Positions 26,910-38,719 of a stretch of DNA of 64,000 bases are shown here, piece by piece. Position numbers and translations under genes: made by a program. The notes under the pieces were generated by a model that was not told the origin of the DNA, did no database searches, and saw nothing but the letters and a program-made list of their open reading frames with translations. The stretch covers positions 248,001-312,000 of the forward strand of contig NZ_BLKW01000002.1 in assembly GCF_010723305.1 (NCBI RefSeq), given 5' to 3'. This stretch comes from Mycobacterium botniense (GTDB lineage: Bacteria; Actinomycetota; Actinomycetes; Mycobacteriales; Mycobacteriaceae). The stretch's first letter is position 1. Every line of letters starts with the position of its first letter.

Positions 26910-28511
26910 GTGACACCTGAGCAGTGGATCGCCCACGACCCCGACCCGGTGACAGCCGCCGAGCTCGCCCGCTGCGACCCTGACGAACTGTCCGCACGGT
27001 TTGCGCACCCACTGTCGTTCGGCACCGCGGGCCTGCGCGGGCCGCTTCGCGGCGGGCCCGACGCGATGAACCTGGCCGTGGTGCTGCGCGCCACCTGGGC
27101 GGTCGCACAGGTCCTCACCCGTCACGGCCATGGTGGTTCGCCGGTGATTGTGGGCCGCGACGCCCGGCACGGATCAAGCCAATTCGCCGTGGCGACCGCT
27201 GAAGTTCTTGCTGCACAAGGATTTTCGGTTCTATTGCTGCCCGATCCGGTGCCCACGCCAGTGGTGGCGTTCGCGGTGCGGCAGATCGGCGCCGCCGCCG
27301 GCATCCAGATCACGGCCTCGCACAACCCCCCGACCGACAACGGCTACAAGGTGTATGTCGAAGGCGGCATGCAGGTCGCGGCCCCGGTCGACCGCGAGAT
27401 CGAAACCGCGATGACCGCCGCCCCGTTCGCTGACCGGATCGCCAGAAGCCCGGTGCAACCCGCGGATACCGGTGTGGTCGGCAGCTACATCGAACGGGCC
27501 GCCCACATCCGGCGCAGCGCGGGCACCCTTCGGGTCGCGCTGACACCATTGCACGGTGTCGGCGGCGCGGTGGCCGTCGAAACCCTGCGGCGCGCCGGGT
27601 TCACCGATGTGCACTGCGTCGCATCACAGTTTTCCCCGGACCCGGACTTTCCCACGGTCGCGTTCCCCAACCCGGAGGAACCCGGCGCCACCGACGCCGT
27701 GCTGGCCCTGGCCGCCGACGTTGGCGCCGATATCGCGATCGCACTGGATCCCGACGCCGACCGCTGCGCGGTGGGAATCCCCACACCCGCGGGATGGCGG
27801 ATGCTTTCCGGAAACGAAACAGGTTGGCTGCTGGGTGATTACATTTTGTCACGGACCCCGGTTCCGGGAGCGGTGGCCAGCACTGTCGTATCGTCGCGGA
27901 TGCTGGCGGCGATCGCCGCCTACTACGGCGCGCCCTACGTCGAAACGCTCACCGGTTTCAAATGGCTTGCCCGTGCCGACGCGGATCTACCCGGAGCTGC
28001 CTTGATTTATGCCTACGAGGAAGCGATCGGCTACTGTGTTGACCCCGACGCCGTCCGCGACAAGGACGGTATCAGCGCCGCGGTGCTGATCTGCGATTTG
28101 GCGGCGATGCGCAAAGAGCAGGGAGCCTCGCTGCTCGACGCGCTCGACGAGCTCGCACGACGGCACGGTGTGCATGAGAGTGCGTTGGTGTCACGTGACG
28201 TCGCCGGCGCCGCCGAGGCCGCGGACTTGATGCGGCGGCTGCGGGCCCATCCCCCGCAGCAGATGGCCGGATTCGATCTCACCACAATCGATTTGCTCAA
28301 TCACCCGGGACGGCTTCGGTCCGACGTGCTGATCTTCGGCGGCAGCGGCGGCGACATGTCAGTGCGAGTGGTGGTGCGCCCCTCCGGTACGGAGCCGAAA
28401 ATCAAGTTCTACTTGGAGGTTCGCTGTCCTGCGTCCACCAATCTGCGCGACGGCCGGCAGCGGGCGGCCGCACTGCGTGACGAACTGGTCAGCGCAGTGC
28501 GGCGCTGGTAG
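26910..28511 (+). CDS. pmmB: Phosphomannomutase/phosphopentomutase-type hexose mutase PmmB
   Basis: An alpha-D-phosphohexomutase of 533 residues. The phosphoserine loop is TASHNPPTDNGYKVY (about residue 140), the Mg loop DPDADR (near 285), the sugar loop EEAIGY and the phosphate loop RPSGTEPKIK near the C-terminus. Annotated as phosphomannomutase in M. tuberculosis, but its neighbours (deoD, upp, cdd, deoA, add) make a phosphopentomutase role, converting ribose-1-phosphate to ribose-5-phosphate, at least as plausible. GTG start; it ends 2 bp from the convergent upp stop. Confidence 0.93.
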   Translation: MTPEQWIAHDPDPVTAAELARCDPDELSARFAHPLSFGTAGLRGPLRGGPDAMNLAVVLRATWAVAQVLTRHGHGGSPVIVGRDARHGSSQFAVATAEVLAAQGFSVLLLPDPVPTPVVAFAVRQIGAAAGIQITASHNPPTDNGYKVYVEGGMQVAAPVDREIETAMTAAPFADRIARSPVQPADTGVVGSYIERAAHIRRSAGTLRVALTPLHGVGGAVAVETLRRAGFTDVHCVASQFSPDPDFPTVAFPNPEEPGATDAVLALAADVGADIAIALDPDADRCAVGIPTPAGWRMLSGNETGWLLGDYILSRTPVPGAVASTVVSSRMLAAIAAYYGAPYVETLTGFKWLARADADLPGAALIYAYEEAIGYCVDPDAVRDKDGISAAVLICDLAAMRKEQGASLLDALDELARRHGVHESALVSRDVAGAAEAADLMRRLRAHPPQQMAGFDLTTIDLLNHPGRLRSDVLIFGGSGGDMSVRVVVRPSGTEPKIKFYLEVRCPASTNLRDGRQRAAALRDELVSAVRRW

Positions 28512-28513
28512 TG

Positions 28514-29137
28514 TCAGCGCGGCCCGAACTGGCGGTCACCGGCGTCGCCGAGCCCTGGCACGATATACGCGATCTCGTTAAGCCCGTCGTCGACAGCCGC
28601 GGTGAACAACCGCACGTTCGGCGCCGATTTCTCCAGCGCGGCAATGCCTTCCGGCGCAGCGATCACGCTGATCACGGTGATGTCCGTCGCACCGCGGCAG
28701 CGCAGCAGATCGATAACATGGATCATCGAGCCGCCGGTCGCCAGCATCGGGTCAAGGACCATCACCGGCTGGACGCTCACGTCGTCGGGCAGTGCCTCCA
28801 GATAGGGAACCGGCAGATGAGTGTGCTCGTCGCGGGCCACCCCGACAAAGGCCACCCGAGCCTCCGGTATCAGCGCGTGTGCCTGGTCGACCATGCCCAG
28901 CCCGGCCCGCAGCACCGGAACCAGCAGCGGCGGTTTCACCAATCGTGCGCCCAGCGTCTCGGCCAGCGGAGTGCGGACGGGCACCGCTTCAGCAGGCGCG
29001 TCTCGGGTGGCCTCATAGACCAGCATCAGCGTCAAGTCGCGCAAGGCTGCACGAAACGCGGCGTTATCGGTGCGCTCATCACGCAGTGTGGTCAGCCGAG
29101 CGGCGGCCAGCGGGTGGTCCACGACACACACCTGCAC
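28514..29137 (-). CDS. upp: Uracil phosphoribosyltransferase
   Basis: 207 residues. It salvages uracil with PRPP to UMP. The PRPP motif is [15 protein letters not shown] (about residue 128) and the uracil-binding C-terminal loop is [15 protein letters not shown]. It is convergent with pmmB with only 2 bp between stops, and divergent from sapM with an 82-bp gap. Confidence 0.96.
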   Translation of the reverse strand: MQVCVVDHPLAAARLTTLRDERTDNAAFRAALRDLTLMLVYEATRDAPAEAVPVRTPLAETLGARLVKPPLLVPVLRAGLGMVDQAHALIPEARVAFVGVARDEHTHLPVPYLEALPDDVSVQPVMVLDPMLATGGSMIHVIDLLRCRGATDITVISVIAAPEGIAALEKSAPNVRLFTAAVDDGLNEIAYIVPGLGDAGDRQFGPR

Positions 29138-29219
29138 GGTCCGACACTAATTGATTTCCGTGCTGGACACGGTCGTCTGCGTGCCCGGCGCCCCACACAC
29201 CTGCTCCTATACTCCGGGC

Positions 29220-30113
29220 ATGAGGCGCCTGCGACGGGAGAGGATCAGGGGATTTCGAGCTCTCGGGCTGCTGGGGGTGCTGGCGGTGGGTGCGGCGGTA
29301 GCGTCGTCACCGTCGTTTCACGTGACTCGCGTGGGTCTCGCGGCGGCCGCTGTGCCCACACCCGCGCACGTGGTGATCGTGGTGGAGGAGAACCGCTCTC
29401 AAAGCGCGATCATCGGCAACAAGTCGGCGCCCTACATCAATGCGCTGGCCGCCAACGGTGCGATGATGACGCAGTCGTTCGCCGAAACCCACCCCAGTGA
29501 GCCGAACTACTTCGCCCTGTTCGCCGGCAGCACACTCGGGCTGAAAGACAACAGCTGCCCTGTCAACGCCGGCGCAGCGCCGAACCTGGCATCCGAATTG
29601 CTCGCCGCCGGGTACACGTTCATCGGTTTCGCGGAAGACCTGCCCGCTGTCGGCTCGCTCGCCTGCAGCTCGGGCAAATATGCGCGCAAGCATGCGCCGT
29701 GGGTCAGCTTCACCAATGTGCCGCGCGGCTATTCGGTGCCGTTCTCCGCATTTCCGGGTCCCGCCAACTACGCCAGCCTGCCCACCGTGTCGTTCGTCAT
29801 CCCCAATCTCGACCACGACATGCACGACGGCTCGATCGCCCAGGGTGATACATGGCTGCGCGACAACCTGTCCGCGTACGCGCAATGGGCCAAAACCAAC
29901 AACAGCCTGCTGATTCTGACCTGGGACGAAGACGACAACACCACTCGCAATCAGATCCCGACCATTTTCTACGGCGCCAACGTGAAGACAGGTGCCTACG
30001 GTCAGCCGATCAGTCACTACACCGTGTTGTCCACCCTGGAGCAGATGTACCAGCTACCCAAGACCGGCTACGCGGCGCAAGCTCCTCCGCTCACAGCTAT
30101 TTGGGAAGTCTAG
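29220..30113 (+). CDS. sapM: Secreted acid phosphatase SapM
   Basis: A 297-residue exported phosphatase (M. tuberculosis 299). In pathogenic species it is secreted and hydrolyses phosphatidylinositol 3-phosphate on the phagosome, blocking maturation. A signal peptide is visible: basic MRRLRRERIRG, then a hydrophobic core GLLGVLAVGAAVA. The mature part belongs to the phosphoesterase (PLC/acid phosphatase) family, with VVIVVEENRS near residue 50, ETHPSEPNYFAL near 90, NLDHDMHDGS near 200 and ILTWDEDDN near 240, which carry the acidic and His ligands. The ATG at 29220 gives the signal peptide directly. Confidence 0.93.
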   Translation: MRRLRRERIRGFRALGLLGVLAVGAAVASSPSFHVTRVGLAAAAVPTPAHVVIVVEENRSQSAIIGNKSAPYINALAANGAMMTQSFAETHPSEPNYFALFAGSTLGLKDNSCPVNAGAAPNLASELLAAGYTFIGFAEDLPAVGSLACSSGKYARKHAPWVSFTNVPRGYSVPFSAFPGPANYASLPTVSFVIPNLDHDMHDGSIAQGDTWLRDNLSAYAQWAKTNNSLLILTWDEDDNTTRNQIPTIFYGANVKTGAYGQPISHYTVLSTLEQMYQLPKTGYAAQAPPLTAIWEV

Positions 30114-30206
30114 GCTCTGGGCAGCTATCCCGCCGGCCGCGCGGCGGGGCCCGGCCGGTGCGGACTCGATCCGGGGCCCGCGCCCACCGTCGCTATTCTG
30201 TGCCGC

Positions 30207-31487
30207 ATGGCTGCTGACCTCGTGCCCATCCGGCTGAGCCTGACTGTTGGGGACCGGTACACCTTGTGGGCGCCGCGCTGGCGTGACTCCGGTGAGGAAT
30301 GGGAGGCGTTTCTGGGCAAAGACGAGGATCTCTACGGTTTCGGCAGCGTCGCCGACCTGGTCGCCTTTGTGCGCAGCGGCACCGACAACGACCTTGTGGA
30401 CCATCCGGCGTGGAACGACCTGACGAAGGCCAACGCGCACCGGCTGGCTCCGGCCGAGGATAAGCAGTTCGACCTGATCACCGTCGAGGAGCTGGTCTCG
30501 GAAAAACCAACCGCCGAATCGGTCAGCCGGCTGGCGGACACGCTGACGATCGTGTCGTCCCTCGGAACGGTCTGTGAGTTGGCGGCGGTCTCGAAATTCT
30601 TCAACGGCAACCCCATCGTGGGGACGCTCGCCGGGGGGATCGAGCATTTCCACGGCAGAGCCGGGCTCAAACGCTGGAATGCGATCGCCGAGATCATCGG
30701 GCGCGGCTGGGATGATGTGCTGGCCGCCATCGAGGACATTGTGTGTACTCCCGAGGTCGATGCGCAGCTGTCGGCCCGCGCTGCCGAGGAGCTGGCCCAA
30801 CCGCAGGAGGAGACGGAGCGCTCCGAGGCGGATGACGAGACCGCTGAGGACACCCCGCCCGTCGACACCGGTGACGACGACACCGGCGGCGCCGACACAG
30901 AAACCCCCGCGGCCGCCGAGAGCGTCGTCTTGGGTAGCGACGAGGATTTCTGGCTGAAGGTGGGCATCGACCCGATCCAGATCATGACGGGTGCTGGCAC
31001 CTTCTACACCCTGCGCTGCTACTTTGATGACCGTCCGATCTTTTTAGGGCGTAACGGACGGATCAGCGTGTTCACCTCCGAGCGGGCGCTGGCCCGCTAC
31101 CTTGCCGATGAGCACGACCATGACCTGTCCGATTTGAGCACCTATGACGACATCCGCACCGCCGCCACCGACGGCTCATTGACGATCGACATCACCGACG
31201 ACAACGTCTACGTGCTGACGGGGCTGGCCGACGATTTCGCCGAGGGACCCGCCGCGGTGGATCGCGAGCAGCTCGACCTGGCTGTCGAGCTGCTCCGCGA
31301 CGTCGGCGACTACGCCGAGGACAGCACCGTCGACAAGGCGCTGGCGACGGACCGGCCGTTGGGCAAGCTGGTGGCCTACGTGCTCGACCCCAGCTCTGTC
31401 AGCAAACCCGCGGGCCCCTACGCCGACGCGGTGCGTGAGTGGGAGCAGCTGGAACGGTTCGTCGAATCGCGGCTCCGACGCGAATAG
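30207..31487 (+). CDS. Conserved actinobacterial acidic protein (Rv3311-like)
   Basis: A 426-residue soluble protein. The N-terminal module (about 1-200) contains YTLWAPRWRDSGEEWEAFLGK and the C-terminal module (about 245-426) a similar FYTLRCYFDDRPIFLGRNGRISVFTS stretch, each followed by a 'fGSvaDLvAFv / ALARYLADEHDHDL' helix; this looks like an internal duplication of one domain. Between them lies a strongly acidic disordered linker (EETERSEADDETAEDTPPVDTGDDDT, about 203-240). No catalytic motif is recognisable. It is conserved in mycobacteria and sits between sapM and the nucleoside operon, facing add. Some databases label it a primosomal protein; nothing visible supports that. Confidence 0.85.
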   Translation: MAADLVPIRLSLTVGDRYTLWAPRWRDSGEEWEAFLGKDEDLYGFGSVADLVAFVRSGTDNDLVDHPAWNDLTKANAHRLAPAEDKQFDLITVEELVSEKPTAESVSRLADTLTIVSSLGTVCELAAVSKFFNGNPIVGTLAGGIEHFHGRAGLKRWNAIAEIIGRGWDDVLAAIEDIVCTPEVDAQLSARAAEELAQPQEETERSEADDETAEDTPPVDTGDDDTGGADTETPAAAESVVLGSDEDFWLKVGIDPIQIMTGAGTFYTLRCYFDDRPIFLGRNGRISVFTSERALARYLADEHDHDLSDLSTYDDIRTAATDGSLTIDITDDNVYVLTGLADDFAEGPAAVDREQLDLAVELLRDVGDYAEDSTVDKALATDRPLGKLVAYVLDPSSVSKPAGPYADAVREWEQLERFVESRLRRE

Positions 31488-31529
31488 CCGATGCCCACCC
31501 GCTGCGTGGCCGCCGGCGCCGGCCGGCGG

Positions 31530-32618
31530 TCAGCCGATCAGCACGGCGTACCGCGGCTTGATCACCTCGTCGATGATCGCCAGCCGCTCATCGAACGGGA
31601 TGAACGCCGATTTCATCGCGTTGATGGTGAACCGCTCCAAATCGCTCCAGCTGTAGCCGAATGCCTCAACCAGCCGGTGCATTTCGCGGCTCATCGACGT
31701 GTCACTCATCAGCCGGTTGTCGGTGTTGATCGTCACCCGGAACCGGGTCCGGGCCAGCAAGTCGAACGGATGCTCGGCGATGCTGTCGACCACCCCGGAG
31801 TGCACGTTGGAACTGGGGCATAGTTCGAGTGGAATTCGCTTGTCCCGCAAAATCGAAGCCAGCCGGCCCAGCCGCACAGTGCCGTCGTCGTCGACGTGGA
31901 TGTCGTCGACGATGCGCACACCATGGCCGAGCCGGTCGGCGCCGCAGAACGCGATCGCCTCGTGGATGGACGGCAGGCCGAACGCCTCACCGGCGTGAAT
32001 GGTGAAGCGGGCGTTGTGGTCTCGCATGTATTCGAAAGCGTCCAGGTGCCGGGAGGGAGGGTAGCCGGCTTCTGCGCCGGCGATGTCGAATCCGACCACC
32101 CCCTTGTCGCGGAACCGGATCGCCAGCTCGGCGATCTCCCGCGACAGCGCGGCGTGGCGCATCGCGGTGACCAGACAACGCACGGTGATGGTGCGACCGG
32201 CGGCCGCCGCGGCCTTTTCGCCGTCGGCGAACCCGGCCAGCACCGCGTCGACCACCTCATCGAACGACAATCCGCCCTCGATATGCAGTTCGGGGGCGAA
32301 ACGCACCTCGGCGTACACCACGTTGTCGGCGGCCAGGTCCTCCACGCACTCATAGGCGACCCGGTGCAGCGCCTCGGGTGTCTGCATCACGGCTACGGTG
32401 TGCGAGAACGGCTCCAGGTAGCGCTCCAGCGACCCGCTGTAGGAGCGGGTGTGAAACCAGCGGGCCAGCTCGTCGACATCAGTGGTGGGCAAATCGTCGT
32501 AGCCGATCCGGCCGGCGATGTCCACCACGGTCGCCGGGCGCAGCCCGCCGTCGAGGTGATCGTGCAGCAGCGCCTTCGGGGCTTTCTCGATCATCTCCAG
32601 GGTTAACGATGCGGTCAT
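31530..32618 (-). CDS. add: Adenosine deaminase
   Basis: A zinc enzyme deaminating (deoxy)adenosine to (deoxy)inosine, 362 residues. Metal and catalytic residues are in [10 protein letters not shown] (HxD), [10 protein letters not shown], the Glu of this motif, GHGVRI, and TINTDNR. Last gene of the cdd-deoA-add operon; its start overlaps the deoA stop by 4 bp. Inosine produced here is the substrate of DeoD, encoded 5 kb away. Confidence 0.96.
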   Translation of the reverse strand: MTASLTLEMIEKAPKALLHDHLDGGLRPATVVDIAGRIGYDDLPTTDVDELARWFHTRSYSGSLERYLEPFSHTVAVMQTPEALHRVAYECVEDLAADNVVYAEVRFAPELHIEGGLSFDEVVDAVLAGFADGEKAAAAAGRTITVRCLVTAMRHAALSREIAELAIRFRDKGVVGFDIAGAEAGYPPSRHLDAFEYMRDHNARFTIHAGEAFGLPSIHEAIAFCGADRLGHGVRIVDDIHVDDDGTVRLGRLASILRDKRIPLELCPSSNVHSGVVDSIAEHPFDLLARTRFRVTINTDNRLMSDTSMSREMHRLVEAFGYSWSDLERFTINAMKSAFIPFDERLAIIDEVIKPRYAVLIG

Positions 32619-33907
32619 GAGGTCATCCGATCGAGGATCAAAGGTTGCGGGCGGGGCGGGGTGTCAACCACGCGCCAGCCGCCGTCGAGTGCGCTCATCG
32701 CAGCCGGGAAACGCTCCGGCGTGTCGGTGTACAGCGTGAACAACCGCTCACCGGCCGCGACCGGCTCACCGGGCCGCCGGTGAATGCGGATCCCGGCGCC
32801 GGGCTGCACCCGCTCGCCCGGACGCGATCTGCCCGCACCGAGCCGCCATACCGTCAACCCTATTGCCATCGCGTCGATGTCGCCCATTGTGCCGCCCCGG
32901 GCGGCGGTGACGGTCTCCGAACACGCCCCGATCGGCAACGGTGCCGACAGATCACCGCCTTGCGCGGTCACCAGCGCGCGGAACCTGTCCATCGCCGTGC
33001 CGTCACGGAGGCTCTGCGCCGGATCACGGTCGTCGACCCCGGCAAGCTCGAGCATCTCGGCGGCTAACCGCAGCGTCAGCTCCACCACATCGGGCGGCCC
33101 ACCACCGGCAAGCACCTCCAGCGCCTCGGCCACCTCGACGGCGTTGCCGGCCGCGCCGCCCAGCGGGCGGTTCATGTCGGTGAGCAACGCGCGGGTGCGC
33201 AGCCCGTGGGCGGCGCCGAGCCGGGTCATGGTGTGCGCCAGCTCCCGGCACTGTGCCACAGATTTGATCAGCGCCCCGGAACCGACCTTCACGTCGAGCA
33301 CCAGCGCGCCCGCGCCCTCGGCCAGCTTTTTGCTCATCACGGAGCTGGCGATCAACGGCAGCGACTCGACCGTGCCGGTGATGTCGCGCAACGCGTAGAG
33401 CTTGGCATCAGCCGGCGCCAGCTGGCCGGCCGCGAAGATCGCGGCCCCGACAGTGCACAGTTGCTGACGCACGTGCTCGTTGGGGAGGTGCGCGGTGAAG
33501 CCGGCGATGGACTCCAGCTTGTCCAGGGTCCCCCCGGTGTGGCCAAGCCCCCGGCCGGCCGCCTGCGGCACCGCGGCACCGCAGGCGGCGACGACGGGCA
33601 CCACCGTCAGCGTGATTTTGTCTCCCACCCCGCCGGTGGAGTGCTTGTCGACGGTCGCCAGCGGGTGGCCGGCGCGTCGAAGACCGCGCAGGTCGAGCCG
33701 ATCGCCTGAGGACACCATCGCCGTGGTCCAGCGGACGGTTTCGCGGTAGTCCATGCCGCGCAAAAAGATCGCCATCAGCAGCGCAGCCATCTGCTCTTCG
33801 GCGACCCGGCCCCGGGTGTAGGCGTCGATCACCCAGTCGATCTCGGCGTCGGTGAGCCGGCCCCCGTCACGTTTGGTTTTGATCACCGCCGGTGCGTCGA
33901 AGCTCAC
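32615..33907 (-). CDS. deoA: Thymidine phosphorylase
   Basis: 430 residues. Reversible phosphorolysis of thymidine/deoxyuridine. The phosphate site is [14 protein letters not shown] (about residue 83), with [15 protein letters not shown] and the C-terminal glycyl-rich domain [12 protein letters not shown]. The ends overlap cdd and add by 4 bp each, so the three genes form one translationally coupled unit. Confidence 0.96.
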   Translation of the reverse strand: MSFDAPAVIKTKRDGGRLTDAEIDWVIDAYTRGRVAEEQMAALLMAIFLRGMDYRETVRWTTAMVSSGDRLDLRGLRRAGHPLATVDKHSTGGVGDKITLTVVPVVAACGAAVPQAAGRGLGHTGGTLDKLESIAGFTAHLPNEHVRQQLCTVGAAIFAAGQLAPADAKLYALRDITGTVESLPLIASSVMSKKLAEGAGALVLDVKVGSGALIKSVAQCRELAHTMTRLGAAHGLRTRALLTDMNRPLGGAAGNAVEVAEALEVLAGGGPPDVVELTLRLAAEMLELAGVDDRDPAQSLRDGTAMDRFRALVTAQGGDLSAPLPIGACSETVTAARGGTMGDIDAMAIGLTVWRLGAGRSRPGERVQPGAGIRIHRRPGEPVAAGERLFTLYTDTPERFPAAMSALDGGWRVVDTPPRPQPLILDRMTS

Positions 33908-34317
33908 CGGGACCGCCCTGCCAGATCGCCGGGGCCGAACGCATCCGGCAACAGCTCACCAAGCCGGCGGGGCCGGTCTGGATGGTCGATCCACAACTGT
34001 GCGCCGCCGTGCTCCCACAGCACCTGACGGCACCGCCCGCACGGCATCAGCGGCGAACCCGCGGGATCCACGCACGCCAGCGCCACCAGCCTGCCGCCCC
34101 CGGTCGAATACAGGGCGCACACCACTGCGCATTCAGCGCAGAGACCTAGGCCATATGAGACATTCTCCACATTGCATCCGGTGACTACCCGGCCGTCGTC
34201 AACCAACGCCGCCGCCCCTACCCGGAACTGTGAATACGGCGCGTATGCTCTCGATGCTGCTTGGATCGCTTTGTCCCGCAGCATCTTCCAATCGATTGCC
34301 CGGTCCGTCGTCGCCAT
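33904..34317 (-). CDS. cdd: Cytidine deaminase
   Basis: A small tetrameric-type cytidine deaminase, 137 residues. The zinc site is GLCAECAV (Cys-Ala-Glu) and PCGRCRQVL. First gene of the operon; its promoter lies in the 153-bp gap shared with sdhC. The GRxVxGCNVENVSYGLGLC stretch is characteristic. The last 15 residues are a variable tail. Confidence 0.95.
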   Translation of the reverse strand: MATTDRAIDWKMLRDKAIQAASRAYAPYSQFRVGAAALVDDGRVVTGCNVENVSYGLGLCAECAVVCALYSTGGGRLVALACVDPAGSPLMPCGRCRQVLWEHGGAQLWIDHPDRPRRLGELLPDAFGPGDLAGRSR

Positions 34318-34469
34318 ATCCGATGGTTTCTCAGTGCATTCGGCGGCTTGGTCGCCGATCTCTGCAAGCCACCCTAGCGGCGCCGCGGCGGTGCCCGGCG
34401 GCGGCCGCGGAGTGGTTCTGCAACCCGGAAGGGTTTAAAGTCCACCCCACGACACGTTGGGGAGGGCCG

Positions 34470-34874
34470 ATGACGACGATGTCCGCAAAGCCCGCTCGCC
34501 CGGTCCCGCGGACCCTGTACCGCGGTGATCCCGGCATGTGGTCGTGGGTATTGCACCGCATCACCGGAGTGACCATCTTTTTTTTCCTGTTCGTGCACGT
34601 GCTGGACACCGCGCTGGTCCGGGTGAGTCCGCAGGCCTATGACGAGGTCATCGAGCTTTACAAGACACCGGTCGTGGGCCTGATGGAGCTGGGGTTGGTG
34701 GCCGCGGTGCTCTACCACGCGCTGAACGGTGTCCGGATCATCCTGATCGACTTTTGGGGGCAAGGGCCGCGCTACCAGCGGCTGATGTTGTGGGGGGTCG
34801 GCATCGTGTGGCTGCTGATCATGGTCCCGGCCAGCGTGGTGATCGGTGTCCGCCTGCTGGGACGGTGGGGATGA
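34470..34874 (+). CDS. sdhC: Succinate dehydrogenase cytochrome b subunit SdhC
   Basis: Membrane anchor with three helices and a heme/quinone site (HVLDTALVR after the first helix contains the likely heme His). From the ATG at 34470, which has a strong GGAGGG site 4 nt upstream, the protein has 134 residues, about 22 more than the M. tuberculosis annotation starting at MWSWV; the extra part ([21 protein letters not shown]) is a plausible real N-terminus, so the shorter annotation may be a miscall. The stop overlaps sdhD by 4 bp. Confidence 0.94.
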   Translation: MTTMSAKPARPVPRTLYRGDPGMWSWVLHRITGVTIFFFLFVHVLDTALVRVSPQAYDEVIELYKTPVVGLMELGLVAAVLYHALNGVRIILIDFWGQGPRYQRLMLWGVGIVWLLIMVPASVVIGVRLLGRWG

Positions 34875-35316
34875 GCGCACCTGTTCGGGGCCCGGTACCG
34901 GGGTGCAGCGACAACCGGCCTGCCGGGCTGGGCGATCCGCGGACACCGCGGCGCCGGCCGGCGCGTATACCCAACTTCGAGAAGTACGCCTGGCTGTTCA
35001 TGCGGTTGTCCGGTGTCGTGCTGGTGTTCTTGGCGCTCGGGCACCTGTTCGTGATGCTGGTGCCCGACGACGGGGTGTACCGCATCGACTTCAACTACGT
35101 GGCGGCGCGCTGGCACTCGGGGTTCTGGCAAATCTGGGATCTGCTGCTGTTGTGGCTGGCGCAGCTGCACGGCGGCAACGGCCTGCGCATCATCATCGAC
35201 GACTACGCCCGCACGGGCTCCGCCCGGTTCTGGCTGAATACTGTGCTGGCGGCCTCGATGGTGTTCGTTTTAGCGCTGGGCAGCTACGTGCTGCTGACCT
35301 TCGACCCGAATATCGC

Positions 35317-35320
<4 letters not shown>
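34871..35320 (+). CDS. sdhD: Succinate dehydrogenase membrane anchor SdhD
   Basis: 149 residues with three membrane helices (about 45-65, 85-105, 120-142). [25 protein letters not shown] matches the family's quinone-site helix. ATG start overlaps the sdhC stop (ATGA), and its own stop overlaps the sdhA start in the same way. The N-terminal 35 residues are Pro/Arg-rich and cytoplasmic. Confidence 0.93.
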
Positions 35321-37070
<1,750 letters not shown>

Positions 37071-37071
<1 letters not shown>

Positions 37072-37847
37072 TGGTTCTCGCGGCACAAGCCGGCGACCTG
37101 CCTCCGATTCCCGAGGGCGCGGTGATGGTGACGCTGAAGATTGCCCGGTTCAACCCGGAAGAGCCGGACAAATATGCGAATACCGGCGGCTGGCAAAGCT
37201 TCCGGGTGCCGGGCCTGCCCACCGACCGGGTGCTCAACCTGCTGATGTACATCAAGGACTATCTCGACGGGACACTTACCTTCCGCCGGTCGTGCGCGCA
37301 TGGCGTGTGCGGCTCCGATGCCATGCGGATCAACGGTGTCAACCGGCTGGCCTGCCAGGTGCTGATACGTGATGTGCTGCCGGATAAACCGGGCAAGCCA
37401 GTGACCGTGACGATCGAACCCCTCCGCGGGCTGCCGGTGCAGAAGGACCTGGTGGTCGACATGGAGCCGTTCTTCGCCGCCTACCGCGCAGTCAAGCCGT
37501 ACCTGATCACCAGCGGGGAGCCACCGGCGCGGGAGCGCAGACAAAGCCCGGCCGACCGGGCCCGCTACGACGACACCACCACCTGCATCCTGTGCGCGGC
37601 CTGCACCACCAGCTGCCCGGTGTTTTGGCATGCGGGCAGCTACGTCGGCCCCGCGGCGATCGTCACCGCGCATCGCTTCATCTTCGACAGCCGCGACGAG
37701 GCCACCGCCGAGCGCCTCGATATCCTCAACGAGGCCGACGGGGTGTGGCGCTGCCGGACCACGTTCAACTGCACCCAGTGCTGCCCACGCGGCATCGAAG
37801 TCACCAGGGCGATCGGAGAGGTCAAGCGCGCGCTGTTCACGCGCTGA
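37071..37847 (+). CDS. sdhB: Succinate dehydrogenase iron-sulfur subunit SdhB
   Basis: 258 residues. The [2Fe-2S] domain has CAHGVCGSDAM with the fourth Cys in RLACQV; the C-terminal domain carries the [4Fe-4S]/[3Fe-4S] set CILCAACTTSCP and CTQCCPRGIEVT. Electrons pass from FAD to the quinone in SdhCD. Last gene of sdhCDAB; the coding ends are contiguous. A short GC stem (CCACC 37856-37860 with GGTGG 37868-37872) just after the stop may help termination. Confidence 0.97.
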
Positions 37848-37894
37848 GCGGCTGTCCACCACTGCGGGGTGGCACGAGCACACCGCCGGCGCCG

Positions 37895-38254
37895 CTAACA
37901 TCCGCCACGTCTGCCACAAGAGTCACCGCCCAAGTCACCGTGCTCTGTGCCCGGCTCTGAGCGATTTTCGGCGCGCAGTGCCAGCACCCGTTGATGGATG
38001 CGATGCTCGGTGCCACGCGGCATCTGCCCCGGACCGTAGCGGCCCCGCCCGAGTCGGCGCACCCGGCCCCGTCGCATTTCCCACCGCAACGCGTCCGACA
38101 CCGATTTCGGCGCCGGCCGACCGACGTCGAAACCCTGCGCGGCGAGCGCCTCGACCAGGCTCGTGATGGTCGTGGGACCGTGGTCAAACAGGTGCATCGT
38201 GAGGGTGTAGCGGAGTTCGATTCCACGCAAACGCAGGCGCCGCACGTCGTTCAT
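37895..38254 (-). CDS. Small basic winged-helix-like mycobacterial protein
   Basis: 119 residues from the ATG at 38254. The core (RRLRLRGIELRYTLTMHLFDHGPTTITSLVEALAAQGFDVGRPAPKSVSDALRWEMRRGRVRRLGRGRYGPG) has the spacing of a winged helix: helix, turn, helix ending in SVSDALRWE, then a basic wing. The pattern 'GfDvgRPApKsVSDALRWEvrrGRVrRlGRGrY' is one I recognise as recurrent among mycobacterial hypothetical proteins. A DNA-binding role is inference. The C-terminal tail is Gly/Arg-rich. Convergent with sdhB. Confidence 0.68.
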   Translation of the reverse strand: MNDVRRLRLRGIELRYTLTMHLFDHGPTTITSLVEALAAQGFDVGRPAPKSVSDALRWEMRRGRVRRLGRGRYGPGQMPRGTEHRIHQRVLALRAENRSEPGTEHGDLGGDSCGRRGGC

Positions 38255-38719
38255 CGTCAGACCATCGCATGCTGGTACGACATCATCGTGAAATCGCTCG
38301 AAGGCGGGCACATCCCCACTTGACCGAAGCGGTGACGCGTGTGACAGATGAAGCACCAGTGCTGCACGCTGAACCTTCGGCCCGAACGTCCGCGTGCCGT
38401 CACATATTCCGCGGCTACCGCGTCTGACGGGTATGACGATCCGCGTCGAACCCCGTCCCCGAAACGCGCACCGCTGGGGATCCGCGCGATGTGCCGGTAC
38501 GCCAAACGACGCCGGCGTGATCGAGCGATCGGATCGGCGTGCAGAACATGCGGGCACGAATGAATGCGGGGTTGGCGATATCCCATAGGGCGCAAACCTT
38601 TTCGTCGCGCACCATGATGGCGAGGATCGCGGCAGCAGCGGGCCACCGTGCCGGGACCGTCACTGACCCCCGAGTCTAGGCAGGCCCGGTCCACACCGGA
38701 CGAGACACTCGCGGGCAAG
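38255..38719. other. Gene-poor stretch with no supported coding region
   Basis: About 465 bp between the small winged-helix gene and the aminotransferase. Short frames occur on both strands, but none has a ribosome site and family match together. On the minus strand around 38580-38640, the peptide RDEKVCALWDIANP resembles the C-terminal strand of SnoaL-like domains, possibly a remnant of a decayed gene. M. tuberculosis carries several genes (Rv3320c-Rv3328c) in this interval; all are missing here. Confidence 0.5.
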
